From contig JAKSQR010000026.1 in NCBI GenBank assembly GCA_024404065.1, positions 1 through 13,799 on the forward strand: a stretch of 13,799 nucleotides of DNA, in the 5' to 3' direction. The notes beneath the pieces are model-generated. The model worked only from the letters and a program-made list of their open reading frames with translations, did no database searches and was not told the origin of the DNA. Source of the stretch: Clostridia bacterium. GTDB taxonomy: Bacteria > Bacillota > Clostridia > Oscillospirales > Acutalibacteraceae. Below, piece by piece: positions 7,321 to 13,799 of this stretch (position 1 is the stretch's first letter; every line of letters begins with the position of its first letter). The position numbers were made by a program, and so were the translations under genes.

Positions 7321-7349
7321 TTGACATCTTCTTTTTTCATTTTTATTTT
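7321..7349 (+). promoter_or_regulatory. Candidate sigma-A-type promoter for the rlmI operon
   Basis: A perfect -35 hexamer TTGACA (7321-7326) is followed after 17 nt by TATTTT (7344-7349), four of six matches to TATAAT. Transcription would start near 7356, just upstream of the hairpin at 7362-7394, giving a leader of about 100 nt before rlmI. A second weaker -10-like element (TATAAG, 7281-7286) lies upstream without a good -35. Confidence 0.45.
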
Positions 7350-7361
7350 CTCTTTCCCCAA

Positions 7362-7394
7362 GTAACGCCGGATGCTGCACACATCCGGCGTTAC
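7362..7394 (+). terminator. Perfect 13-bp hairpin in the M18-rlmI spacer (terminator-like or leader element)
   Basis: GTAACGCCGGATG (7362-7374) and its exact complement CATCCGGCGTTAC (7382-7394) flank a 7-nt loop CTGCACA. The downstream bases CTCTTTTA are a modest U-tract, so on the plus strand it could end M18 operon transcripts; the reverse direction has no U-tract. A long pyrimidine-rich stretch (7327-7360) precedes it. An imperfect third copy of the left arm, GTAACCGCCGG (7408-7418), could pair with the right arm instead. The spacer 7169-7456 otherwise holds smaller inverted repeats at 7274-7288 (ATCTT/AAGAT) and 7297-7312 (AGGAC/GTCCT) and no supportable gene. Confidence 0.5.
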
Positions 7395-7456
7395 CTCTTT
7401 TATGGGAGTAACCGCCGGAGTATGTAATTATCTTCAACAAGTCAGGAAATATAAAA

Positions 7457-8677
7457 ATGGTTAAGAGAGAGTATCCGATAGTAACAGTTACCCCAAAGGC
7501 AGAGGCATCCCTGCGCAAGGGTCACCCCTGGGTTTATGGGGAGGAAATAATATCTGTATTTGGTGAGCTTATAAATGGTGAGCTTTGCGATGTGCTTACC
7601 AAAAAAGGTGCTTACCTCGGCACAGGCTTCATCAGTCTTGAAAGTAAAATAAGAGTGCGTATTATTTCAAATAATGCAAACGAAACCTTTACTCCTGCAT
7701 TCTGGGAGAGAAGGTTAAAATATGCAGTGGAATACCGCCGCACAGTAATGGGCGAGGATTTCAGCAACTGCCGCCTTGTATTTGGCGAGGCAGATGGTCT
7801 GCCCGGTCTTACAATTGACAGATTTTCAGATATACTCGTTTCTCAGGTGCTGTCCTTTGGTATGGATAAAATCAAGGGTATGATTTATGAAACCCTTGTC
7901 AGGATTCTCAGGGATATGGGCGAAACCATAAACGGTGTTTACGAGCGCAATGATGTAGCAATACGTGAGCTTGAGGGTCTTACACAGTATAAAGGCTGGT
8001 ATGAGGCAATTCCTCACCCCGATGAAACAGTTACTGAGATAACAGAGAATAAAATTAAATACAGTGTGGATTTTGAAAACGGACAGAAAACAGGATTCTT
8101 CCTTGACCAGAAATATAACAGACTGGCAATTCAGAAAATAGCAAAGGGCAAAAGAGTGCTGGATTGCTTTACTCACACAGGCTCATTTGCAATGAATGCC
8201 GCCATAGGCGGAGCAGAGCATGTTACAGCCGTTGATATAAGCCAGACTGCAGTTGATATGGCAAGGCACAATGCTCAGGTAAATAATCTTGATGACCGTA
8301 TGGATTTCATTGCAACCGACGTTTTTGATTTACTTCCTGAGCTTGATAAAAAAGGCGGTAAGCCCTACGACTTTATTATTCTTGACCCACCTGCATTTAC
8401 AAAAAGCAGAAAAACCGTAAATAATGCAGAGAAGGGCTACAAGGAGATAAACTACAGAGCAATGAAGCTGCTGCCCCGTGGTGGTTACCTTGCAACCTGC
8501 TCCTGCTCTCATTTTATGAAGAGTGAGCTTTTTGAAAAAATGCTTGTTTCCGCTGCAGCGGATGCAGGTGTACAGCTTAAGCAGATTGAGGTGCGCAGGC
8601 AGTGCTGCGACCATCCTATATTATGGAATGTCCCCGAAACAGATTATCTTAAATTTTACATTTTTCAGGTGGTGTAA
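7457..8677 (+). CDS. RlmI-type class I 23S rRNA (cytosine-C5) methyltransferase
   Basis: 406 residues, standard length for the RlmI/YwbD group, which in E. coli methylates C1962 of 23S rRNA using S-adenosylmethionine. An N-terminal PUA-like domain (about 1-75) contains the LRKGHPWVYGEEI motif. A linker region has RLVFGEADGLPGLTIDRF (106-123), then the characteristic ENGQKTGFFLDQKYNR (207-222). The Rossmann methyltransferase domain follows: motif I VLDCFTHTGSFA (234-245), ThxVDIS-type acidic loop near 257-261, motif IV DPPAFTKS (310-317) and the TCSCSH segment (347-352) carrying the candidate catalytic cysteine. AGGA (7444-7447) precedes the ATG by 9 nt. It leads the second operon; the next gene begins 3 nt after its stop. 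The target base in this organism is inferred from the family. Confidence 0.93.
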   Translation: MVKREYPIVTVTPKAEASLRKGHPWVYGEEIISVFGELINGELCDVLTKKGAYLGTGFISLESKIRVRIISNNANETFTPAFWERRLKYAVEYRRTVMGEDFSNCRLVFGEADGLPGLTIDRFSDILVSQVLSFGMDKIKGMIYETLVRILRDMGETINGVYERNDVAIRELEGLTQYKGWYEAIPHPDETVTEITENKIKYSVDFENGQKTGFFLDQKYNRLAIQKIAKGKRVLDCFTHTGSFAMNAAIGGAEHVTAVDISQTAVDMARHNAQVNNLDDRMDFIATDVFDLLPELDKKGGKPYDFIILDPPAFTKSRKTVNNAEKGYKEINYRAMKLLPRGGYLATCSCSHFMKSELFEKMLVSAAADAGVQLKQIEVRRQCCDHPILWNVPETDYLKFYIFQVV

Positions 8678-8680
8678 ATT

Positions 8681-9580
8681 ATGTTTTATGAAAACTGGAT
8701 GAGCTACATTAAGGACGATACTAAAATTACAAAGCTTGCTATGCCCGGCGCTCACAATGCTGCCACAAAGGGTATGCTTTTCCCCGGCAGATGTCAGGAC
8801 GGCACACTGCTTGAGCAGTATGAGTATGGTGTGCGTAAATTCGGCATACGCCTGAAAAGAAAAAAGAATGGTAAGCTTTATATTTCCCACAGTGTTTCCA
8901 CAGGTATGAGGGCAGAGGAGGCTTTCTCCTACTTTGATGAAATCCTCAATAAGTATGATGATTTCTTTATAATTGATATAAGAGTTTACCCCGACCAGCC
9001 TATCGGACCTCTCACATTCCATTTTGATTGTGACCCCGCAGAGGTTGACGCTCTTATAGAGAAATATCTTCAGCCTGAGGTTTATGCTCTTACCGATTTT
9101 GATGATATAAGAAATGTTACTCTCGGCGATATAAAAAAGAGTGGCAAGCGTTATGTAATCCATAACGAAAAAGAGCTTTATAAATACAGCAGAAATGTAC
9201 ATCTGCTTGAGCCATGGGACCCCAAGGTATTTGGCTTAAAGCCTGAAAAGTTTGTTAAGGAGGACCTTAAATATCTCAAGGAGCTTGAGAGTGAAGGCTT
9301 CTTCTGGTTCCAGACTCAGCAGACCCCAAATATCGGCACAGAAAATGGTCTTAAATGGCCACCCACTCTTGATAAATTATTAAGACCCCACTTCCCATGG
9401 ATGATGGAGCAGATAGCAAATGACCCTGTAATGCTTGAAAAGGTTAATATAGTTGCAGGCGACTTTATGACTGCTGACCACATGAAGGAAAATGAAATAC
9501 TTTACCTTAACCTTGCAAAGGATGTAGTTAAGCCTGAGCTCAGGGATGTTTACGCAAAGGCAATAGGTAAGGATATATGA
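8681..9580 (+). CDS. PI-PLC X-domain-like phosphodiesterase, apparently cytoplasmic
   Basis: 299 residues resembling bacterial phosphatidylinositol-specific phospholipase C (TIM barrel). It opens with WMSYIKDDTKITKLAMPGAH, the usual PLC-X beginning. By eye against Bacillus cereus PI-PLC, the base His32 matches His25 (GAHNA), Arg69 matches Arg57 (FGIRL), the acid His82 matches His70 (LYISHS; the 13-residue Arg-to-His spacing is the same) and Asp274 matches Asp261 (VNIVAGDF). Asp33 becomes Asn26 and Asp67 becomes Gly55, so the supporting acids seem replaced. There is no signal peptide or lipobox, unlike secreted PI-PLCs. AGGTGG at 8667-8672 gives a good Shine-Dalgarno; the stop overlaps the MBL gene (ATGA). 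Substrate unknown; it may act on a glycerophosphodiester or cyclic phosphate, or have lost activity. Confidence 0.75.
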   Translation: MFYENWMSYIKDDTKITKLAMPGAHNAATKGMLFPGRCQDGTLLEQYEYGVRKFGIRLKRKKNGKLYISHSVSTGMRAEEAFSYFDEILNKYDDFFIIDIRVYPDQPIGPLTFHFDCDPAEVDALIEKYLQPEVYALTDFDDIRNVTLGDIKKSGKRYVIHNEKELYKYSRNVHLLEPWDPKVFGLKPEKFVKEDLKYLKELESEGFFWFQTQQTPNIGTENGLKWPPTLDKLLRPHFPWMMEQIANDPVMLEKVNIVAGDFMTADHMKENEILYLNLAKDVVKPELRDVYAKAIGKDI

Positions 9581-10266
9581 AATTAACAGTACTTGGCAAA
9601 TATGGTCCTTACCCAAAGGCGGGTAACCACGCCTCAAGCTGCTATCTTGTATCCGATAATGGTACAAATTTAGTAATGGATATGGGCCCCGGCTCCCTTT
9701 CAAAGCTATGGGAAAAGATTGACATCAGAGAAATAGATGCAATTTTTATTTCCCACCTTCACTATGACCATACAAGCGATTTGCTTCCATTCAGATACCT
9801 GCTTGAGGATCTTGACCACACAGTTACTATTTACACACAGCTTGATGAAACCGAGTGGTGTAAGCTCCTCTTTGACCACCCAAATTTTAATGTAATCGGT
9901 GTTACATCAGAGAGCAGGGTGAATGTAGGCAGTATGGAGCTCAGCTTTTATGATATGAAGCACACTGTACCCTGCCTTGCAGTTAAAATAAAAGGCAGCA
10001 AAACCTTGGTTTATACAGGGGATACCCTTTATAACGATAATATACCATCAGCTATTGACGGTGCAGATGCAGTGCTTATGGATTGCTCAAAGCCTGCAGG
10101 CTTTAATGGACCACACATGAATGTGGAAATAGCAAAAGATATTTATGATAAGTACAATATCAAAATTATCTCAACCCATTTAAGCCCCGATTATGACCCA
10201 AGTGAAGAATATAAAAATTACCCTGCAATTATTACTGCAGAGGAAAATACAACTTATGAAATCTGA
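9577..10266 (+). CDS. Metallo-beta-lactamase-fold hydrolase, RNase Z/phosphodiesterase-like branch
   Basis: 229 residues with a full set of dinuclear metal ligands: HLHYDH (His60, His62, Asp64, His65), His129 in MKHTVPCLAVKI, Asp149 in VYTGDT and His201 in STHLSP. The start MKLTVLGKYGPYP and the VPCLAVKI/LVYTGDT/GPHMN order resemble the small RNase Z/ElaC-like and cyclic-phosphodiesterase branch rather than true beta-lactamases or glyoxalase II. It lacks the long exosite arm needed for tRNA 3' processing, so tRNase Z activity is unlikely; hydrolysis of a small phosphodiester is a reasonable guess. No signal peptide. Its ATG overlaps the PLC-like stop and the kinase follows 9 nt later, which suggests linked functions. 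Confidence 0.85.
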   Translation: MKLTVLGKYGPYPKAGNHASSCYLVSDNGTNLVMDMGPGSLSKLWEKIDIREIDAIFISHLHYDHTSDLLPFRYLLEDLDHTVTIYTQLDETEWCKLLFDHPNFNVIGVTSESRVNVGSMELSFYDMKHTVPCLAVKIKGSKTLVYTGDTLYNDNIPSAIDGADAVLMDCSKPAGFNGPHMNVEIAKDIYDKYNIKIISTHLSPDYDPSEEYKNYPAIITAEENTTYEI

Positions 10267-10275
10267 GGTATTACT

Positions 10276-11157
10276 ATGGCAAAATACAGTTCAATGATAA
10301 TCGGTCATTCATCACTTGACCACAATACAGACCACGAAGGCAACACAGTAAATATTGTCGGCGGTGCAGTTGTGTTTTCATCTGCTTCTGCTTACGCTCT
10401 TGGCCACAATGTGCTTGCAGTAACTAAAAACGCTGAAAAGGATATGGAAGAAAGACGCTCTGCTTTTACTATCCCTCAGGAAAATATTATCTTTTTACCC
10501 AGCGAAAAAAGTACTGAGATGGTAAATATTTACCACACAGCAGATAAAGAAAGACGCACCTGCTTCAATAAGTCAAAGGGCGACCCCTTCAAGGCTTCCG
10601 AAATTCCTGAGGCAGATTGCGCAATTTACCACCTTGCAGGTCTTGTATTTGGCGACTTTGATAAGGAGCTTATCATCTCACTTGCAAAAAGAGGCGATGT
10701 TGCAGTTGATGTACAGGCAATGCTTCGCCATGTAAATCCTGATGGTACAATGCATTTTGAGGATTGGGCAGATAAAAAAGAGTGCCTTCCTTATGTTAAA
10801 TATCTTAAGACCGATGCCGCAGAGGCAGAAATTATGACAGGCTGCTCTGACCGTAAGGAGGCTGCAAAGCATCTTTACTCATGGGGCGCAAAGGAAATTA
10901 TGATTACTCATAATACAGAGGTTCTTATCTATGATGGTAATGAGTTTTACACCTGCCCTATCAAGGCACGTAATTTAAGCGGTCGTACAGGCAGAGGCGA
11001 CACAACCTTTGCTGCATATATAAATGAGCGCCTTAATAAGAGCATCCCCGATGCACTTCTTACCGCTACTGCAACCGTTTCACTTAAAATGGAAACACCC
11101 GGCCCCTTCAAGGGAACAAGAGAAGATATTGAAAATTATATTAAAGAGCTTTATTGA
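10276..11157 (+). CDS. PfkB-family (ribokinase-like) small-molecule kinase
   Basis: 293 residues, the usual PfkB size. It starts SSMIIGHSSLDHN; a GG-containing motif is at 29-43 (GGAVVFSSASAYALG), and the C-terminal anion-hole/catalytic motif is SGRTGRGDTTFAAY (235-248) with the base Asp242. The first motif lacks the Asn of the common GGxxxN signature of ribokinase and fructokinase; similar Asn-less forms occur, as I recall, in the myo-inositol-kinase-like group, which also has a segment like EMVNIYHTADKERR (81-94). Substrate is therefore open: a sugar, nucleoside or cyclitol. GAGG (10264-10267) precedes the ATG. It is cytoplasmic and sits 9 nt after the MBL gene, 11 nt before the carboxypeptidase gene. 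Confidence 0.85.
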   Translation: MAKYSSMIIGHSSLDHNTDHEGNTVNIVGGAVVFSSASAYALGHNVLAVTKNAEKDMEERRSAFTIPQENIIFLPSEKSTEMVNIYHTADKERRTCFNKSKGDPFKASEIPEADCAIYHLAGLVFGDFDKELIISLAKRGDVAVDVQAMLRHVNPDGTMHFEDWADKKECLPYVKYLKTDAAEAEIMTGCSDRKEAAKHLYSWGAKEIMITHNTEVLIYDGNEFYTCPIKARNLSGRTGRGDTTFAAYINERLNKSIPDALLTATATVSLKMETPGPFKGTREDIENYIKELY

Positions 11158-11168
11158 TTGGGAAAGAT

Positions 11169-12497
11169 ATGAAAAAATTACTCAGCATAATTCTTATGAT
11201 TATGGTGCTTATGGCATCCTTCAGCTTTACTGCAGATGCCCTTTATAATGAGTACCTTGAAAACGAACTTTACTCTGAATGTGCCATACTTGTATGCACA
11301 GATAATAACGAAGTAATATTTGCAAAAGAGCCTGATAAGCAGACTAAGCCTGCCTCACTTACAAAGGTAGTTACTGCCCTTGTAGTGCTTGATGAGCTTA
11401 AGGATTTAAGCGAGGTTTATACTGTGCCTCAGGGCTGCATTGATGAGCTTATGGGTACAAACAGCTCCTTAGGTGGTCTTAAGGCAGGGGAGCAATACGC
11501 AATTTATAATCTGCTTTGCTGCCTGCTTGTACACTCTGCAAATGATGCTGCTACCACCCTTGCTTACCGCATTACAGGTGATGACAGACAGGCTTTTGTG
11601 GATAAGATGAACGCTAAGGTTGAGGAGCTCGGCTGCACTAACTCCCATTTTATGAATGTACACGGTCTTGATGATGACGACCAGTATACATCTGCAAGGG
11701 ATATGGCAATTATATTTGCAAAGGCAATGGAAAACCCTGTGTTTGCAGAGATTGTTGCTATGCCAAGCTACATATTACCTGAGTCAAATATGCAGAAGGA
11801 AAGAAAGATTGCCACCACAAACTTTACAATCCTTCCCGGCTATAAGGATTATTACTGCCCTAATGAAATCGGCGGTAAAACAGGCACCACCTCAGGCGCA
11901 GGTCACAACCTTGTTTCTGCTGCAACCAAAAACGGCTACAACTATGTCTGCGTTGCAATGGGTGCCCCTAAGGAAGATTTTGATAATGACTACGTAGATG
12001 AAAACGGCGCATTCCTTGATACCAAAGCAATGTATGACTGGGCTTATGATAATTTAAGATTGGTTTCCATTGCTTCCGCCTCAAAAATTGTTGGCGAAGT
12101 AAAGGTTAAATACGGCAAGAGTGCAGACCACGTTACACTTTGCCCCTCAGAGAATTCACTTGGTCTTATGCCAAAGGGCGTTACTGCAGACAGCCTGCTT
12201 ATTATTGTAGATGAAAAAACAGCCCCTGAGGTTGTAAATGCACCACTTAAAAAGGGTGACTATATCTGCAAGGGTGAGGTAATGTATGCGGATAACTCAG
12301 TAGCAGAGATTGACCTTGTAGCATCTCAGGATGTTAAGCGCAGCTACTTTGCCTACTTTATGGGTGAGCTCAGCACATGGGTAAGCTCAAAGGCATTTAA
12401 GCAGGGCGCAGTAATTGTATTTGTAGTGCTAATTGCCGTTGTGCTTTTAGGCTATATGGTATCTGCTAAAAATAAGAAATCAAAGAAAAAATCATAA
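11169..12497 (+). CDS. D-alanyl-D-alanine carboxypeptidase, S11 (DacF/PBP5 type)
   Basis: 442 residues from ATG 11169; an upstream in-frame TTG at 11154 would only add five residues before the signal peptide. The signal peptide MKKLLSIILMIMVLMASFSF ends near TADA (21-24). Penicillin-binding motifs are intact: SLTK with nucleophile Ser63 and Lys66, SAN at 123-125, KTGTTSGAG with KTG at 237-239. A C-terminal beta-rich domain (about 295-390) follows, then a transmembrane helix at about 413-431 and a very basic tail. The TM helix with a positively charged end replaces the amphipathic anchor of classical PBP5. It should trim the terminal D-Ala from peptidoglycan stem peptides outside the membrane. 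GGAAAG (11161-11166) acts as a modest ribosome site. It is the last gene before the terminator. Confidence 0.94.
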   Translation: MKKLLSIILMIMVLMASFSFTADALYNEYLENELYSECAILVCTDNNEVIFAKEPDKQTKPASLTKVVTALVVLDELKDLSEVYTVPQGCIDELMGTNSSLGGLKAGEQYAIYNLLCCLLVHSANDAATTLAYRITGDDRQAFVDKMNAKVEELGCTNSHFMNVHGLDDDDQYTSARDMAIIFAKAMENPVFAEIVAMPSYILPESNMQKERKIATTNFTILPGYKDYYCPNEIGGKTGTTSGAGHNLVSAATKNGYNYVCVAMGAPKEDFDNDYVDENGAFLDTKAMYDWAYDNLRLVSIASASKIVGEVKVKYGKSADHVTLCPSENSLGLMPKGVTADSLLIIVDEKTAPEVVNAPLKKGDYICKGEVMYADNSVAEIDLVASQDVKRSYFAYFMGELSTWVSSKAFKQGAVIVFVVLIAVVLLGYMVSAKNKKSKKKS

Positions 12498-12499
12498 TT

Positions 12500-12523
12500 A
12501 AAGCACCCATCAGGGTGCTTTTT
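12500..12523 (+). terminator. Rho-independent terminator after the carboxypeptidase gene
   Basis: AAAGCACCC (12500-12508) and GGGTGCTTT (12513-12521) form a perfect 9-bp stem with an ATCA tetraloop, running into TTTTT (12519-12523), 2 nt after the stop codon. The U-tract is short, so some read-through into the GH20 gene is possible. Confidence 0.85.
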
Positions 12524-12541
12524 AATAAAGGCAGTGAAAAA

Positions 12542-13799
12542 ATGGAGCTTTTAATTTTTCCCACTCCTGAAAATGTAATAATAAACGATGGCGAATTTGT
12601 ATTTACCGAAAATACAGAAATAAAATTTGCTGAGAGTAAAAATCTTAAATCAGGTGCATATAAGCTTTGCATAGATAATGATATTACTATTACTTATGGT
12701 GATGAGAGCGGCAGGGTAAACGGTTATAACACCTTAATGCAGCTTAAAAGAAACTATGATGGCAAAATTCCCACATGTGTTATTGAGGATGAGCCAAAAT
12801 ACAGCTACCGTGGATTTATGTTAGACTGCGCAAGGCATAGCTTTACCCTTGATGAGATTAAAAAAATTATAGATGAGCTGGCGCTGCTAAAATTTAATTA
12901 CTTTCACTGGCACCTTACTGATGACCAGGGATGGCGTATAGAGAGCGAAAAACACCCTGAGCTTATAAGCACAGGCTCAAAGCGTAAAGCAAGCTGGTTT
13001 GATGATGGCAAAGAATACTCTGCTTATTTTACAAAGGCAGAAATGAAAGAGATTGCAGCTTACTGTAATGAGCGAGGCATCTCCGTTATTCCTGAGTTTG
13101 ATGTGCCGGGTCACACAAGTGCGCTTATTGCTTCAATGCCACAACTCAGCTGTCACAAAAATCAGGTTGAGGTTAAAACTAACAGAGGCATTTTTAAGGA
13201 TGTGCTTTGTGCAGGCAGTGATGTAGTTTATGAAACTGTTACAGACTTAATTGATGAGATAACAGATATTTTCAACCCTGAGTATATGCACATCGGCGGT
13301 GATGAGGTGCCTAAAGATAATTGGCAGGCTTGCCCCGTATGTCAGCAGGCAATTAAGGATAATAACCTGAAGGATGAAACAGATTTGCAGACCTGGTTTA
13401 TGAAAAAGGTTGCAGATTATGTAAACTCAAAGGGTATAAAACCCATTGTATGGAATGAGAGCATTAAGGGTGAGGGCTTAGGCAAAGACGATGTAATTGT
13501 ACAGCGCTGGATTGGCAACCCTGAGAAAACAGTGGATTTTGCAAACAACGGCGGAAAGTATATTGAGAGCGACTTTTTCAATTATTACTTTGATTACCCT
13601 TATGGCTTCACACCTCTTAAAAAGACCTGCAAATACAGACCACTTATAAAAGGCGTAAAAAATAAAAACAGTCTGTTTGGTGTGGAAGCACCTTTGTGGA
13701 CTGAGTTTGTAAAGGATTTTGACAGAGCCTGTTACCTTATTTTCCCAAGGCTTATTGCAATAAGCGAAACAGGCTGGAATGGTGAAATAAAAGATTATA
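12542..13799 (+). CDS. GH20 beta-N-acetylhexosaminidase (3' end beyond window)
   Basis: An open frame of 419 codons from ATG 12542 runs off the window end. The protein starts MELLIFPTPENVIINDGEF with no signal peptide, has a short N-terminal GH20b-like domain (about 1-85), then the GH20 barrel: SYRGFMLDCARHSF (88-101), FNYFHWHLTDDQGWRIE (118-134), IPEFDVPGHTSAL (183-195), the catalytic Asp-Glu pair in MHIGGDEVPK (Asp254 polarises the acetamido group, Glu255 is acid/base), IVWNES (302-307) and APLWTEF (383-389). These support retaining, substrate-assisted release of terminal beta-GlcNAc or beta-GalNAc. Cytoplasmic location suggests action on imported N-acetylhexosamine oligosaccharides or recycled wall fragments. 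AAAGG (12527-12531) precedes the start by 10 nt. It lies directly after a terminator. Confidence 0.93.
   Translation, partial: MELLIFPTPENVIINDGEFVFTENTEIKFAESKNLKSGAYKLCIDNDITITYGDESGRVNGYNTLMQLKRNYDGKIPTCVIEDEPKYSYRGFMLDCARHSFTLDEIKKIIDELALLKFNYFHWHLTDDQGWRIESEKHPELISTGSKRKASWFDDGKEYSAYFTKAEMKEIAAYCNERGISVIPEFDVPGHTSALIASMPQLSCHKNQVEVKTNRGIFKDVLCAGSDVVYETVTDLIDEITDIFNPEYMHIGGDEVPKDNWQACPVCQQAIKDNNLKDETDLQTWFMKKVADYVNSKGIKPIVWNESIKGEGLGKDDVIVQRWIGNPEKTVDFANNGGKYIESDFFNYYFDYPYGFTPLKKTCKYRPLIKGVKNKNSLFGVEAPLWTEFVKDFDRACYLIFPRLIAISETGWNGEIKDY

Noticed and set aside
7362..7394. Similarity of the GCCGGATG/CATCCGGC hairpin to enterobacterial REP elements
   Set aside because: Only one copy plus an imperfect arm is present here, and REP elements belong to Proteobacteria; the likeness is probably chance.
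7457..7518. Minus-strand frame 7246-7518 across the spacer and rlmI start
   Set aside because: It crosses the hairpin region and rlmI N-terminus, lacks a ribosome site, and has no recognisable domain.
8621..9202. 193-codon antisense open frame opposite the PLC-like gene
   Set aside because: It is the complement of a well supported coding gene, has no Shine-Dalgarno, and its Ile/Cys-rich residues carry no recognisable motif.
9577..10266. Annotation of the MBL-fold gene as tRNase Z (rnz)
   Set aside because: The protein is short and lacks the exosite arm typical of tRNase Z; only the general fold and metal ligands are supported.
11656..11997. 113-codon plus-strand frame inside the carboxypeptidase gene, a possible frameshift
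   Set aside because: The main frame continues without break through SAN and KTG motifs, so no frameshift is needed.

Overview
The window looks like chromosomal DNA of a gut-type low-to-mid-GC Firmicute, most likely a clostridial (Oscillospirales/Ruminococcaceae-like) anaerobe. This rests on the DUF951 and DUF6171 small zinc-ribbon-type proteins, a Bacillus/Clostridium-type PrfA, long Sua5/YwlC, RlmI-type methyltransferase and DacF-type carboxypeptidase, Shine-Dalgarno-led closely packed genes, and polysaccharide-degrading enzymes without signal peptides. No mobile element, CRISPR array, tRNA or rRNA is visible. The gene content is mostly housekeeping.

Layout. A truncated minus-strand gene (1-73) begins with a membrane helix and diverges from the rest. 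From 310 to 7168 seven plus-strand genes run with gaps of at most 9 nt or with overlaps, so they are probably one operon: GH51 alpha-L-arabinofuranosidase, a DUF6171 Cys-rich protein, a CAP-domain lipoprotein, DUF951, prfA, a Sua5-CoaE fusion, and an M18 aminopeptidase. A 288-nt spacer (7169-7456) follows, with several inverted repeats, a plausible promoter and a perfect 13-bp hairpin. A second run (7457-12497) holds an RlmI-type rRNA methyltransferase, a PI-PLC-like phosphodiesterase, a metallo-beta-lactamase-fold hydrolase, a PfkB-family kinase and a D-Ala-D-Ala carboxypeptidase, closed by a clear intrinsic terminator (12500-12523). A GH20 beta-hexosaminidase then starts only 18 nt after the terminator and runs off the window end.

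How the genes fit together. GH51 and GH20 lack signal peptides and probably finish imported arabino- and N-acetylhexosamine oligosaccharides in the cytoplasm. PrfA, the t6A-synthesis half of the fusion and RlmI all serve translation; the CoaE half makes coenzyme A. DacF trims peptidoglycan outside the membrane.

Most worth following up: (1) the in-frame fusion of a complete t6A-forming Sua5 to a complete dephospho-CoA kinase; (2) the tight PLC-like / MBL-fold / PfkB-kinase trio, which could be an uncharacterised cytosolic phosphoester or cyclitol pathway (inference); (3) the PLC-like protein's apparent replacement of two supporting catalytic acidic residues and its lack of an export signal; (4) the structured spacer before rlmI. 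Everything is from reading by eye; no database search was made.
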